Source: Fodinibius sp036381435
GTDB lineage: Bacteria; Bacteroidota; Rhodothermia; Balneolales; Balneolaceae
NCBI GenBank assembly: GCA_036381435.1
Contig: DASVCW010000039.1
Coordinates: 62,001-126,000, forward strand
Direction: 5' to 3'
Length of the DNA: 64,000 nucleotides
Part shown: positions 1 through 8,571 of the stretch, piece after piece
Layout: the number at the start of each line of letters is the position of its first letter
How positions within the stretch are numbered: the first letter of the stretch is position 1
Translations under genes and position numbers: made by a program
Notes under the pieces: model-generated
Seen by the model: only the letters and a program-made list of their open reading frames with translations
Databases searched by the model: none
What the model was told of the DNA's origin: nothing

Positions 1-5
1 CGCCT

Positions 6-18
6 TGTTATATAGCCA
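6..18. repeat. Left arm of 13-bp inverted repeat, possible integron attachment-site half
   Basis: The 13 bases TGTTATATAGCCA recur as an exact reverse complement at 593-605, so the pair brackets the lipoprotein gene at 21-587. Together with bases 1-5 the left arm reads CGCCTTGTTATATAGCC, which resembles the right half of an integron attC site (a GTT-type core after CGCCTT). The window starts here, so the rest of any site cannot be seen. The inverted repeat is directly observed; the attC reading is inference. Confidence 0.45.
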
Positions 19-20
19 TT

Positions 21-587
21 TTAATAAGCTACATACGATATTTCATAATTTTTTAAACCAAATCCTTTTTCAAACACTTCATTGAGGAAGGAAAAAGTTT
101 GATCTTCTTCAATTTTATACTCACCCCGAATTATTTCAAAATAACTAGTAAGATTTCCATCTGGACTATACCCGAGTTGGTAAAAAGATTGACTATTTAA
201 TTGATAACTATCCAACACAATTTTGAGTTCTTCTGTTTGTTCTTTTGAGGCAAATCTATGAGTTATTGTCTCTTTTGAAAAAGATGGTGGTTTTTCTACA
301 ATTTTTCCCATTTTTTGTAGCTCTGGAGCTCCTATAATAGTTACAGACTGAATAGTAAAATCATAATAAATTGCATCGCCACCATTATAAAATTGAATGA
401 AATGTCCAGATGGATTTGCCTCAAAAATCACAAATGCACCAGAATAGGTCCTTTCACTTAATGCTCTGATTGCTTCAGCTGCACTTTCAGGCTTTTGCAC
501 TTTTGTTTCTTGTGCTTGGCAAGCTCCGATTAATAAGATTAGAGAGAAAAATTTGAGTAAGGGAAATATTTTCGAATGTATTCTCAT
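21..587 (-). CDS. Hypothetical lipoprotein
   Basis: The 188-residue product begins with a basic, hydrophobic signal sequence ending in LIGAC, a good lipobox with Cys23, so it is predicted to be a lipid-anchored envelope protein. The mature part is soluble-looking, with no further membrane segment and no motif I recognise. Function is unknown. The start ATG is the one that begins the signal peptide. The gene is bracketed by the inverted repeat at 6-18 and 593-605, points away from its neighbour, and could be a mobile cassette gene carried in reverse orientation. The gene call itself is fairly secure because of the complete lipoprotein signal. Confidence 0.75.
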   Translation of the reverse strand: MRIHSKIFPLLKFFSLILLIGACQAQETKVQKPESAAEAIRALSERTYSGAFVIFEANPSGHFIQFYNGGDAIYYDFTIQSVTIIGAPELQKMGKIVEKPPSFSKETITHRFASKEQTEELKIVLDSYQLNSQSFYQLGYSPDGNLTSYFEIIRGEYKIEEDQTFSFLNEVFEKGFGLKNYEISYVAY

Positions 588-592
588 AATTT

Positions 593-666
593 TGGCTATA
601 TAACATATACTTATTTGAAGCTTATTTATTTTGAAGGCTGCTTAAATAAGGACGATGCAATAGCCA
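593..666. repeat. 74-nt imperfect palindrome, attC-like
   Basis: The outer arms are TGGCTAT (593-599) and ATAGCCA (660-666). Inner arms are CTTATTTGAAG (610-620) and a matching CTTAAATAAG (641-650). The first 13 bases are the reverse complement of 6-18. Long imperfect palindromes that begin with a conserved ..TAAC core are typical of integron attC sites, but the right end lacks a clear GTTRRRY core. It could also be a simple transcription terminator region. The gap from 667 to 855 shows nothing further that I can name. Confidence 0.35.
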
Positions 667-855
667 GAGAAAAATATTTGAAATCGGGAATGGGAAAACG
701 TTACTTAAGAATCGAATGAAAAAATATTTCAGTACATATGAAGATTTCTAACGGGGTACACCCATGTTTTAAATAAGGGTGGCAAAGGCGTAAAAAGTCC
801 CATCGACAAACTATAAAACAGAATGATTAATGAGTAACAAAAAAGTAACGAGCAA

Positions 856-884
856 CCCTACTTCTCGCTTCTTGCTTCTCACTC
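856..884. repeat. GTGAGAAGCAAGAAG-family repeat (reverse orientation)
   Basis: Read on the minus strand this is GTGAGAAGCAAGAAG followed by CGAGAAGTAGGG. The same words occur after tyrS (46971-46998) and, in degenerate form, at 16842-16864, 17116-17140 and 47455-47496. It sits immediately downstream of the alpha-oxoamine synthase stop codon. Confidence 0.6.
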
Positions 885-891
885 CTTATCT

Positions 892-2127
892 TCACGCCGT
901 CAACTTCTCGCTCGAAGCAGCTGCCGCAAATACGACATCTCTGATGGCTTCGAATCCGTCCAGCGTTTTTTGGATGTGCTCTTTGGTGTGAGCCGCTGTG
1001 GGTATGAGGCGAATCAGTACGGTTCCTTTAGGAACGACCGGATAGGTTACGCCGCTCACAAAAACGCCGTGCTCTTCACGCAGTTTGCGCATAATCAATT
1101 GACAGAGTTCAGTGCTTCCCTGTGTCAGAACCGGGGTTACGGGGCATTCGGCCGGCAATACATTATAACCCAGGTTTTTAAGTCCGGCACGAAGCATATT
1201 GGTATTTGCCCACAGCTTGGTCCTCCATTCAGGATGTTTGCGAATCATTTCCAGCCGTTTGCGCGCCGATTTTACAATAGGCATAGGCACTGATTTGGCA
1301 AAAATCTGGCTGCGTACGTTAGCTTTCAAAAATTCAACTACCCGTTTTTCGGTAGCTACAAAAGCGCCGATCAGGGCGAAAGCTTTGGCAAAAGTGCCAA
1401 AATAGATGTCGATACCATCGTGGCAACCGAGGTGAGTTCCCGTTCCGGAACCGTCATTGCCCATAGTACCCACACCGTGGGCGTCATCTACCAGCAGACG
1501 GAAAGGATATTTTTCTTTTAGCGCAATCATTTCATTCAAAATGCCCAGGTCGCCCGTCATTCCGAAAGCGCCTTCAGTAACAACTAAAATCGAAGAATTA
1601 GGTTTTGCATTACGATGGGCGCGCTCTAACTGCTTTTCAAAACTGTCAATATCGTTATGCTTGAATACATACTTTTCGGCCATGGCCAGCTGCTTTCCGT
1701 CAACGATACAGGCGTGGCTTAACTCATCATAAATGAGTACATCATTGCGGTCAACCAATGCGTGAATCACACTCATAATGCCCTGGTAGCCGTAATTTAA
1801 CAGCAGTGCGTCAGGTTTGTGTACGAAATCAGCCAGCTCATCTTCCAGCTTTTCATGCTCGCAGGAGTTCCCGGTCATCAGGCGGGCTCCCATAGGGCTG
1901 CTCAGACTGTAATCTTTAGCAATTTCAGTATCGTACTTTTTAATTTCATCATTACTGCCCACACCTAAATAATCATTGATGCTCCAGACAATTACATCAT
2001 TTCCGTTAAATTTCATCTTAGGTCCCAATGGCCCTTCAAGTTTTGGAAACGTATAATAACCATATCCGTCTGAGGTAAATTCACCCAACGGACCCGGTCT
2101 TCCCTGAAGCTTGTCAAATAAATCCAT
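892..2127 (-). CDS. PLP-dependent alpha-oxoamine synthase (serine palmitoyltransferase / KBL / AONS family)
   Basis: The 411-residue protein has the fold-type I layout of alpha-oxoamine synthases, which condense an amino acid with an acyl thioester and release CO2. Visible hallmarks are the cofactor-stacking His138 in DELSHAC, Asp214-Asp215-Ala-His217 (DDAHGVG), and the Schiff-base lysine Lys248 in GTFAKAF. In Bacteroidota this family includes serine palmitoyltransferase (sphingolipids), cysteate acyltransferase (sulfonolipids), 2-amino-3-ketobutyrate CoA ligase and BioF. The motif TFAKAF instead of the usual TxSKA(L/F)G, and the absence of bio or tdh genes nearby, make a lipid role plausible but unproven. 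It is a single-gene unit convergent with nothing; the next gene, uvrA, is divergent across a 444-bp gap. Confidence 0.8.
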   Translation of the reverse strand: MDLFDKLQGRPGPLGEFTSDGYGYYTFPKLEGPLGPKMKFNGNDVIVWSINDYLGVGSNDEIKKYDTEIAKDYSLSSPMGARLMTGNSCEHEKLEDELADFVHKPDALLLNYGYQGIMSVIHALVDRNDVLIYDELSHACIVDGKQLAMAEKYVFKHNDIDSFEKQLERAHRNAKPNSSILVVTEGAFGMTGDLGILNEMIALKEKYPFRLLVDDAHGVGTMGNDGSGTGTHLGCHDGIDIYFGTFAKAFALIGAFVATEKRVVEFLKANVRSQIFAKSVPMPIVKSARKRLEMIRKHPEWRTKLWANTNMLRAGLKNLGYNVLPAECPVTPVLTQGSTELCQLIMRKLREEHGVFVSGVTYPVVPKGTVLIRLIPTAAHTKEHIQKTLDGFEAIRDVVFAAAASSEKLTA

Positions 2128-2571
2128 AAACTGCTGAATTAATTGCTGTTATTAAATGTAGATGATCTGAATATCCCCGGCTATTTCAAACCGTAAAAAA
2201 GGTTTAAAAAGGTAACTAAATTTCAACTATTCTCAAAAGCAAAGGCAAGCCGCGATCATATATAGCCAAAAGGCCTGTTTAAACAATAATTACTAATACT
2301 TTTCACTTTGAAACCTAACAAATGAACTCATTAGTTAAAAGGCTTTTTTACACTCTTAATTAATTGTTAAACGATATCATTGGATGAAATGATATGTCTT
2401 TGGTAATGAAATAACTATTTAGCCCTGCCCCCGACTGCCTGCCGGAGGTTATTTTTCAGTTTAACTGGTAAAACACATCATCAATAGATTATTTTTTTGA
2501 CCCCGAAAACCTCAATTTCTGTCTTAAAATTTGTATCTTTGTCCGTTTATAGCAATCCAAAGTTTTACTGA
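2128..2571. other. Divergent intergenic region before uvrA
   Basis: This 444-bp AT-rich gap separates the oxoamine synthase and uvrA, so it must hold both promoters. A good Bacteroidota -7 box, TATCTTTG, lies at 2534-2541, 30 bases before the uvrA ATG, but I see no matching TTTG about 20 bases further upstream. A direct word AAAGGC(C)T occurs twice (2268-2276 and 2338-2345). No gene or RNA is apparent. Confidence 0.4.
2534..2541 (+). promoter_or_regulatory. Candidate -7 element of the uvrA promoter
   Basis: TATCTTTG matches the Bacteroidota consensus TAnnTTTG and lies 30 bases before the start codon. The expected -33 TTTG at correct spacing is not evident, so this is a half-supported promoter. 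Confidence 0.4.
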
Positions 2572-5382
2572 ATGTCTCAGACGAAAACTACCCCTAAAAA
2601 CGAGAAGCCGAAACCGGGCAGAGATCGTCCCATCATTGTAAAAGGGGCGCGCGTTCACAACCTCAAAAATGTTGATGTTGAAATCCCCCGCAACAAAATG
2701 ACGGTTATCACCGGCGTTTCAGGGTCGGGAAAATCAAGTCTCGCCTTTGATACCATTTATGCAGAGGGGCAGCGCCGGTATGTGGAAAGTCTTTCCAGTT
2801 ACGCACGCCAGTTTCTGGAACGGATGGACAAGCCCGATGTGGATTTCATGCAGGGTATTTCGCCCGCGATGGCTATTCAGCAAAAAACGTCATCAACCAA
2901 CCCCCGTTCTACGGTTGGCACGACTACGGAGATTTATGATTATATGCGGCTGCTTTTTGCACGTATCGGCCATACTATTTCTCCCATATCGGGACGTGAA
3001 GTAAAAAAAGACAGCACCAAAACGGTAATTGATGAATTACAAAATGGTTTTGATGAAGGCACTAAGTTTTATGTGCTTTTTTCCATCCCCGAGCACGAAA
3101 AAGCAAAGCTGGATGATGAACTGCGGATTCTAAAAGAAAAAGGCTTTCCGCGACTGCTGCATCTTAAGGATGAACAGATTTTGGATCTCACTGCGGATGA
3201 AATCAATCCAAAAAAGATCAAACCTAAAGAATACCGGGTACTGGTGGACCGGCTCATCCTGAAAAATGATGATGAAACCATAAGCCGCATCGCGGGATCG
3301 TTGGAAACTGCTTTCCAGGAAGGCAACGGACGCTGTTCGGTTAAAATCCGCAATGGTGAAGAACTGAATTTCAGTGAACATTTTGAGATGGACGGCATGG
3401 AATTCAATGAGCCGACCGCTCAGATGTTTTCCTTCAACAACCCCTACGGTGCCTGTGATGTATGCGAGGGATTCGGGCAGGTTACGGGAATTGACGAAGA
3501 TCTCATCATCCCCGAGCCTGACAAAAGTATTCGTGCCGGGGCTATCGCGCCTTTTCATGGAGAAAAATTCAGCCGGCACCTTCGCGATTTCATCAAAGTA
3601 GCGGCAAGAAACGGCTTACCCATCGACACACCCTACCATGAACTGGATGATGAAGTAAAAAAGATCTTGTGGGAAGGCAAGGAGGAGTACATTGGCATTC
3701 ATCCCTTTTTCGAAGAGGTGGAACACCAGTCGTATAAAGTGCATATGCGCGTTTTTTATTCGCGCTTTCGCGGTTACAGCCGCTGTCCCAATTGCGAGGG
3801 TTACCGGATTCGCAAAGATGCTCTGTATGTTAAAGTGAATGACAAACACATCGGGCAGGTTTCGGAGATGACGATTCGCCACGCCCGGGAGTTTTTTGAT
3901 CATCTCGAATTGAGCGATTTTGAGAAAGAAGTGGCCGACCAGGTGCTCTTTGAAATCAGAAAAAGGTTGAAATACCTGGATGAAGTGGGACTCGATTACC
4001 TCACTCTAAACCGGCTGGCAAAAACACTAAGCGGGGGCGAATCGCAGCGCATCAGCTTGGCCAATTCACTGGGCAGTTCGCTCATCGGTAGTATGTATGT
4101 TTTGGATGAACCGACCATCGGCCTGCACCCGCGCGATAACGACCGTTTGATCAACATCCTGAAATCACTGCGGGACATCGGCAATACAGTTCTGATAGTT
4201 GAGCACGACCCTGAGATGATCAAAGCGGCTGATAATATCATTGATATTGGCCCTTTTGCCGGAATTCACGGGGGTGAAGTGGTTTTTAGCGGAGACTATG
4301 AGAAGCTGCTTGATGCTTCAACCCTTACAGGGAAATACCTTAGTGGACGGAAAGAGATTGCAGTGCCCCAAAAGCGCCGAAAAGGAAACGGAAAAGTTAT
4401 CGAAGTGCTGGGAGCCACAGAAAACAATTTAAAAAGCCTGGATGTAGAATTTCCGCTTGGCAAGTTTATCTGCGTGACGGGTGTCAGCGGTTCCGGTAAA
4501 TCAACCTTGGTTCATGACACCCTTTATGCCTCCATTCAAAAACAGATGGGCACATATAATGATAAAATCGGTCGCCACCGGGCAGTTCGCGGTATCTCGT
4601 CTATCGATTCGGTCGAGATGGTCGACCAATCTCCCATCGGGCGTTCATCGCGATCAAATCCCGCCACTTACACCAAGGCGTTTGATGGTATCCGCGAACT
4701 TTTTGCCGACACGCGGCAGTCTAAAATTATGGGATATGAAACGGGGCATTTCTCATTTAATGTACCGGGAGGACGGTGTGAAAATTGCCAGGGTGAAGGG
4801 GTCCAGAAAATTGAGATGCAGTTTATGGCTGACATCGAGCTTGTCTGTGAAGAGTGTGGCGGCAAGCGGTATCGCAAGGATGTGCTGCAGGTAAAATATC
4901 GCGGCAAAAATATCCATGATGTGCTGGAGATGTCAGTCTCCGAAGCCATTGAGTTTTTTGTGGATGAGGAACGAATCACCACTAAATTACAGCCGTTGGA
5001 AGATGTGGGGCTGGGCTATTTGAAACTGGGCCAAAGCGCGCCGACACTTTCAGGCGGTGAGGCACAACGGGTAAAACTGGCCAAGTTTTTAGGCGTCACT
5101 GCCCGCAATCACACCCTTTACTTCTTTGATGAACCAACTACCGGCCTCCATTTCGAAGATATCGCCAAACTCCTCGATTCCTTTCGCGAGCTGGTTGATG
5201 ATGGCCATACCGTTATCATTATTGAACATAACCTGGATGTCATTAAAAATGCCGATCATATCATAGATATCGGTCCCGAAGGCGGTTTTGCCGGGGGACA
5301 AGTGGTAGCCACCGGAACACCCGAGGAAATCGTCCAAGTTAAAGAAAGCCATACCGGGCGGTATTTGAAAGAGGTGCTGTAG
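2572..5382 (+). CDS. uvrA: UvrA, excinuclease ABC subunit A
   Basis: UvrA is the damage-recognition ATPase of nucleotide excision repair and loads UvrB onto lesions. The 936-residue length is normal. There are two ABC modules, each with a split ATPase: Walker A GVSGSGKS near residues 48-55 and again near 638-646, signature sequences TLSGGESQR and TLSGGEAQR, and Walker B segments VLDEPT and FFDEPT. Zinc-finger cysteine pairs are present in CDVC, CPNC, CENC and CEEC. The start ATG lies just before a short Lys-rich, low-complexity tail. It is a single gene. Its TAG stop abuts the stop codon of the convergent propeller gene with no base between them. Confidence 0.98.
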   Translation: MSQTKTTPKNEKPKPGRDRPIIVKGARVHNLKNVDVEIPRNKMTVITGVSGSGKSSLAFDTIYAEGQRRYVESLSSYARQFLERMDKPDVDFMQGISPAMAIQQKTSSTNPRSTVGTTTEIYDYMRLLFARIGHTISPISGREVKKDSTKTVIDELQNGFDEGTKFYVLFSIPEHEKAKLDDELRILKEKGFPRLLHLKDEQILDLTADEINPKKIKPKEYRVLVDRLILKNDDETISRIAGSLETAFQEGNGRCSVKIRNGEELNFSEHFEMDGMEFNEPTAQMFSFNNPYGACDVCEGFGQVTGIDEDLIIPEPDKSIRAGAIAPFHGEKFSRHLRDFIKVAARNGLPIDTPYHELDDEVKKILWEGKEEYIGIHPFFEEVEHQSYKVHMRVFYSRFRGYSRCPNCEGYRIRKDALYVKVNDKHIGQVSEMTIRHAREFFDHLELSDFEKEVADQVLFEIRKRLKYLDEVGLDYLTLNRLAKTLSGGESQRISLANSLGSSLIGSMYVLDEPTIGLHPRDNDRLINILKSLRDIGNTVLIVEHDPEMIKAADNIIDIGPFAGIHGGEVVFSGDYEKLLDASTLTGKYLSGRKEIAVPQKRRKGNGKVIEVLGATENNLKSLDVEFPLGKFICVTGVSGSGKSTLVHDTLYASIQKQMGTYNDKIGRHRAVRGISSIDSVEMVDQSPIGRSSRSNPATYTKAFDGIRELFADTRQSKIMGYETGHFSFNVPGGRCENCQGEGVQKIEMQFMADIELVCEECGGKRYRKDVLQVKYRGKNIHDVLEMSVSEAIEFFVDEERITTKLQPLEDVGLGYLKLGQSAPTLSGGEAQRVKLAKFLGVTARNHTLYFFDEPTTGLHFEDIAKLLDSFRELVDDGHTVIIIEHNLDVIKNADHIIDIGPEGGFAGGQVVATGTPEEIVQVKESHTGRYLKEVL

Positions 5383-6591
5383 TTATTTAACAGGACTCCA
5401 ATAAGGATCTGTTTCATCTATTCCCGGAGTATTAGTTATGTTGGTCAGTCCTGTTCCATCTACATTAATTTTAAAAATGTCTGTCGTGTCAAAGTTGTAA
5501 TAAATTAGCTGGCTGCCATCAGGCGACCAAGATGCCCAAGCATTACTATTCGTATCATTTGTCAATGGCCTGGTACCTGTTCCATCTATATTCATTACAT
5601 AAATCCGTTGAGGGTCTCCCTGAACTTCAAAGGCAAGCATCGACCCATCATTTGACATTGCCAAATGATGGGCAAAAAAATCATGGTCAGAAAGCTGGGT
5701 TACATTGGTACCGTCGGCATTCATTATAAATATTTGAGAATTACCACCACGGTTCAGGCTATAAAAGACAATTTTAGAACCATCTGGCGTATATAAAGGC
5801 CAAGAATCATAAGGTCTATCATCATTAACTTTCTTGCGCCCGGTACCATCTACATTCACAGAGACTATATCATTACCATTTGAATTATTATTGCTCTGAG
5901 AAAAGATGAGTTTCTTTCCATCCGGAGACCAAGAAGGGTCAGAATCATGTAAAGATTCAGCAGGTCGAGGGATTCGGGTTATAGGATAACCACTTGCATC
6001 AACTATATAGATTTCATTATGGTGCTCTGAAACCTCAGGATTGCGCCTGCCATTAACAAAAGCCACTTTTGTGCCGTCCGGAGAAATAATCGGATCTGAA
6101 TCCCAGGAATGAGATGTTAGCTGTACACGATCAGTCCCATCACTATTCATTATGTAGAGACCATCACAGATTCCATCGCAATGACGATAGACTATTTTAT
6201 TTTTCAGAATGACTTGCTCACACTGCACTTCAATCGTAGCCTGAGTAGTATCCTGTGCTACCACCGAAATATCCTGGGGATTTGCAGCAGGTAGTGAACA
6301 TTCGTTGTCTAAATCTTCCAGCTCTAACTGATGATTTCCCTGTTCTACATCTACAAATAGAAGCGTGTCATTTGTTGAGGATCCAAGGGTCTTTTGCAAG
6401 TCAATATTTACGATATAACCGTCCCTGTCCTGATCCATACCACTTGTCTTGACGATTACCTCTACAACACCTGTAGTAGGTACTTCGACTGGGGGTTCCG
6501 GCTCCGGACCTGACGAGGAACCTTTACATGCCTGAATTCCGATGCCTATTAAAATTCCCAGAAAAATTATTTTAATTTGTCGGCTTATCAT
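5383..6591 (-). CDS. TolB-like beta-propeller lipoprotein
   Basis: The 402-residue product starts at the ATG preceded by a strong AGGAGGA sequence six bases upstream, unusual in this window; a longer in-frame start at 6627 is therefore less likely. The signal peptide ends in IQAC, giving a lipid-anchored protein. After a Pro/Glu linker comes a domain of about 90 residues with two cysteines (ECS...VQC), then about six TolB/WD40-like blades marked by repeated S-PDG-x-x-(L/I/V)-x-(F/Y) and MN-DG-T motifs. This architecture matches PD40 beta-propeller proteins, which bind partners in the periplasm or at the surface. No pal or tol genes are nearby, so a TolB role is not supported. It is paralogous to the next gene at 6713-8134. 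Confidence 0.85.
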   Translation of the reverse strand: MISRQIKIIFLGILIGIGIQACKGSSSGPEPEPPVEVPTTGVVEVIVKTSGMDQDRDGYIVNIDLQKTLGSSTNDTLLFVDVEQGNHQLELEDLDNECSLPAANPQDISVVAQDTTQATIEVQCEQVILKNKIVYRHCDGICDGLYIMNSDGTDRVQLTSHSWDSDPIISPDGTKVAFVNGRRNPEVSEHHNEIYIVDASGYPITRIPRPAESLHDSDPSWSPDGKKLIFSQSNNNSNGNDIVSVNVDGTGRKKVNDDRPYDSWPLYTPDGSKIVFYSLNRGGNSQIFIMNADGTNVTQLSDHDFFAHHLAMSNDGSMLAFEVQGDPQRIYVMNIDGTGTRPLTNDTNSNAWASWSPDGSQLIYYNFDTTDIFKINVDGTGLTNITNTPGIDETDPYWSPVK

Positions 6592-6712
6592 TTTTCCTCC
6601 TCTTTTAGTTTCTTTCCCAACGACCAATTAATCACATGTAATTGTCGAATGCTGAGTTTATAGGATTTATTCTGTTTAGAAAAGTTTTAATCTAGTTAAA
6701 GTTAGCGGAAAG

Positions 6713-8134
6713 CTAATTACTCGGTCCCCAATCAGGATATCCGTCACTATGATCACCAACATCTGTTAGTTGTATTATATCGGTACCATCCTTATTCATT
6801 TTGAAGATCCCTTCTTCTCTGAAGAATATAATTTGTGTTCCATCCGGAGACCAGCTTGGTTCTAGATCCTGAATTTTATTATTAGTTAATCTTGTCTTAT
6901 TTGAACCATCAGCATTCATAGTATAAATTTCTCGGTTTCCATCACGTTGACTAACAAAAGCAATCTGGGTTCCATCAGGAGACCAGGAAGGAGAAAAATT
7001 ATAGTCCACACTGGTTAATTGTATTTGGTTCGAACCATCTTTGCCCATTATGTATACTTGGAAGCTCAGGTCTCTGCTGGTCACAAAGACTACCTTATCA
7101 CCCGTAGGAGACCAATGTGGATCAAAATCTGCAGATGAACTTGTGGTAATTCTCTTGAGGCCAGACCCGTCTTTATTGATAATATAGATATCTTGGTTGG
7201 ATCCTCGGCTACTTTCAAACATTATCTGAGTTCCGTCGGGTGACCAGCTTGGATTTTCATCATATCCTTCATCCATAGTGAGGCGAACTCGATTTCCTCC
7301 ATCAGCATCCATTATAAAAACATCAAAGTTGACAGCATTGATGTCTACATTACTTAAAAATGCAATCTGCTCACCATTTGGCGATATTGCCGGTAAACTG
7401 TTATCAAAATCACTATTCTCTGTTAGCTCTAAAACGTTTGATCCATCACTGTTCATAACATATAATCTGGTTCTATATCCAGTGTTAATATTATTTCTAG
7501 TGAATACTATTTGATTATCCAGCATCGCCTGGCACTGAACATTAAAAGCTACTGAAGTTGTATCCCCGACGCTGATCTCTACTGATTGGTTACTTTCACC
7601 GGCTGGACTGCAATAGTTTATAAGATCCTTTAGCTCAAGTTCATAGGAACCCTTATCAAGCTCTATAAACTTTGTTTCGGCAGGACCAATTCGGCTTTGT
7701 TCTTCACCATTCAGAAATATTTTATATCCATCAGGTTCAAGTTCAGATTTTTTGGTAGAAGTCGTTATTTTCAGGATTCCCGAAGTAACAACTTCAAACT
7801 GTGGTCCCTGTACGCTCTTGTTCCCGGTTTCTATGCTAACAGAACCTGTTTCGGCGCCTTCGGGTACTGTGGTAAGTATTTCTGAAGTTGTAGCCTCCTT
7901 TACTTCGGCTTCAATACCATTGAAAGTTACGCGATTAGCGTCTGCGTCTGGTTTGAATCCGGTTCCATAGATGGTAACCTCGGTTCCTACAGGACCTACT
8001 GAAGGTTCTATCCTGATTATTTCCAGCTCCTCAACCTCTGATTCTTTCTGCTCCGGGGCTGTATTTTGGCAGGCAATTGTAATCACTGTTACTAATGAGA
8101 TAACACTTGTCCATATATAGATTCTTCTCACCAT
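6713..8134 (-). CDS. IPT/TIG-domain and beta-propeller lipoprotein
   Basis: The 473-residue form starts at the ATG (8134) that opens a clean lipoprotein signal (MVRRIYIW...ITIAC); a TTG 42 bases upstream is possible. The order of domains is: lipobox Cys; an IPT/TIG immunoglobulin-like domain (PSVGPVGTEVTIYGTGF...VTFNG); a roughly 90-residue two-cysteine domain (YCSP...VQC) also present in the neighbour at 5383-6591; and about six PD40 propeller blades with SPDGTQI(A/M/I)F motifs. It is probably envelope-anchored and binds a partner protein or glycan; substrate unknown. The two tandem paralogues are 121 bp apart and probably arose by duplication, with the TIG domain gained or lost. Confidence 0.85.
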   Translation of the reverse strand: MVRRIYIWTSVISLVTVITIACQNTAPEQKESEVEELEIIRIEPSVGPVGTEVTIYGTGFKPDADANRVTFNGIEAEVKEATTSEILTTVPEGAETGSVSIETGNKSVQGPQFEVVTSGILKITTSTKKSELEPDGYKIFLNGEEQSRIGPAETKFIELDKGSYELELKDLINYCSPAGESNQSVEISVGDTTSVAFNVQCQAMLDNQIVFTRNNINTGYRTRLYVMNSDGSNVLELTENSDFDNSLPAISPNGEQIAFLSNVDINAVNFDVFIMDADGGNRVRLTMDEGYDENPSWSPDGTQIMFESSRGSNQDIYIINKDGSGLKRITTSSSADFDPHWSPTGDKVVFVTSRDLSFQVYIMGKDGSNQIQLTSVDYNFSPSWSPDGTQIAFVSQRDGNREIYTMNADGSNKTRLTNNKIQDLEPSWSPDGTQIIFFREEGIFKMNKDGTDIIQLTDVGDHSDGYPDWGPSN

Positions 8135-8260
8135 TCGTACCCTTTGTTTTGTAACCTGCCTGTTTTTGCTATTCAACAGGTAATAGAAACTTAAAATGAC
8201 TCTTATTTTAAAACATTTGAATGTAAAACACCAAAATTTAAAGAATTAGGTCAGCGAGTC

Positions 8261-8303
8261 GTCCCCTTTTGACCAAACCCTTCAAAGGGAAATGACCTTT
8301 TTG
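8261..8303. repeat. Family-1 GC-rich palindromic repeat, variant copy
   Basis: The core GTCCCC...CCCTTCAAAGGG...ATGACC is a diverged form of the element seen exactly at 15410-15442 and 20053-20085. The rest of the 8177-8571 gap is AT-rich and shows no gene; a second partial palindrome, TCCCTTGAAGGGTT, lies near 8452-8465. Confidence 0.5.
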
Positions 8304-8571
8304 TATAAAAGCTTTTTATTTGCCAGAACGTTATTCTAATAATTAGGAGTCTTTGAAAAGCCTTATGTTACCCTGCCCGCCGAGGAGCTGTGCCATAGGC
8401 ATCCTTCAGGGCACTTCTGAGGCCCAAAAACGGGAGTACATTCCCTTGAAGGGTTACAAAACTACCAAAAACCTATTATAATTTTTTAGTTTAGGGGAGT
8501 ATAGTTTGAAAACATCACTCTAATTCTCTATATATTAAGCAAAAGATTTTTTCACTCATTTAAACGACATT

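Noticed and set aside
970..1732. Plus-strand open frames of 68-107 codons inside the oxoamine synthase gene
   Set aside because: They are shadow frames opposite a strongly conserved gene and show no recognisable domains. The same holds for the frames opposite gyrA, gyrB, uvrA and mnmG.
5383..6591. True TolB of the Tol-Pal system
   Set aside because: It is a lipoprotein with an extra N-terminal domain, and tolQ, tolR, tolA and pal are absent from the neighbourhood.
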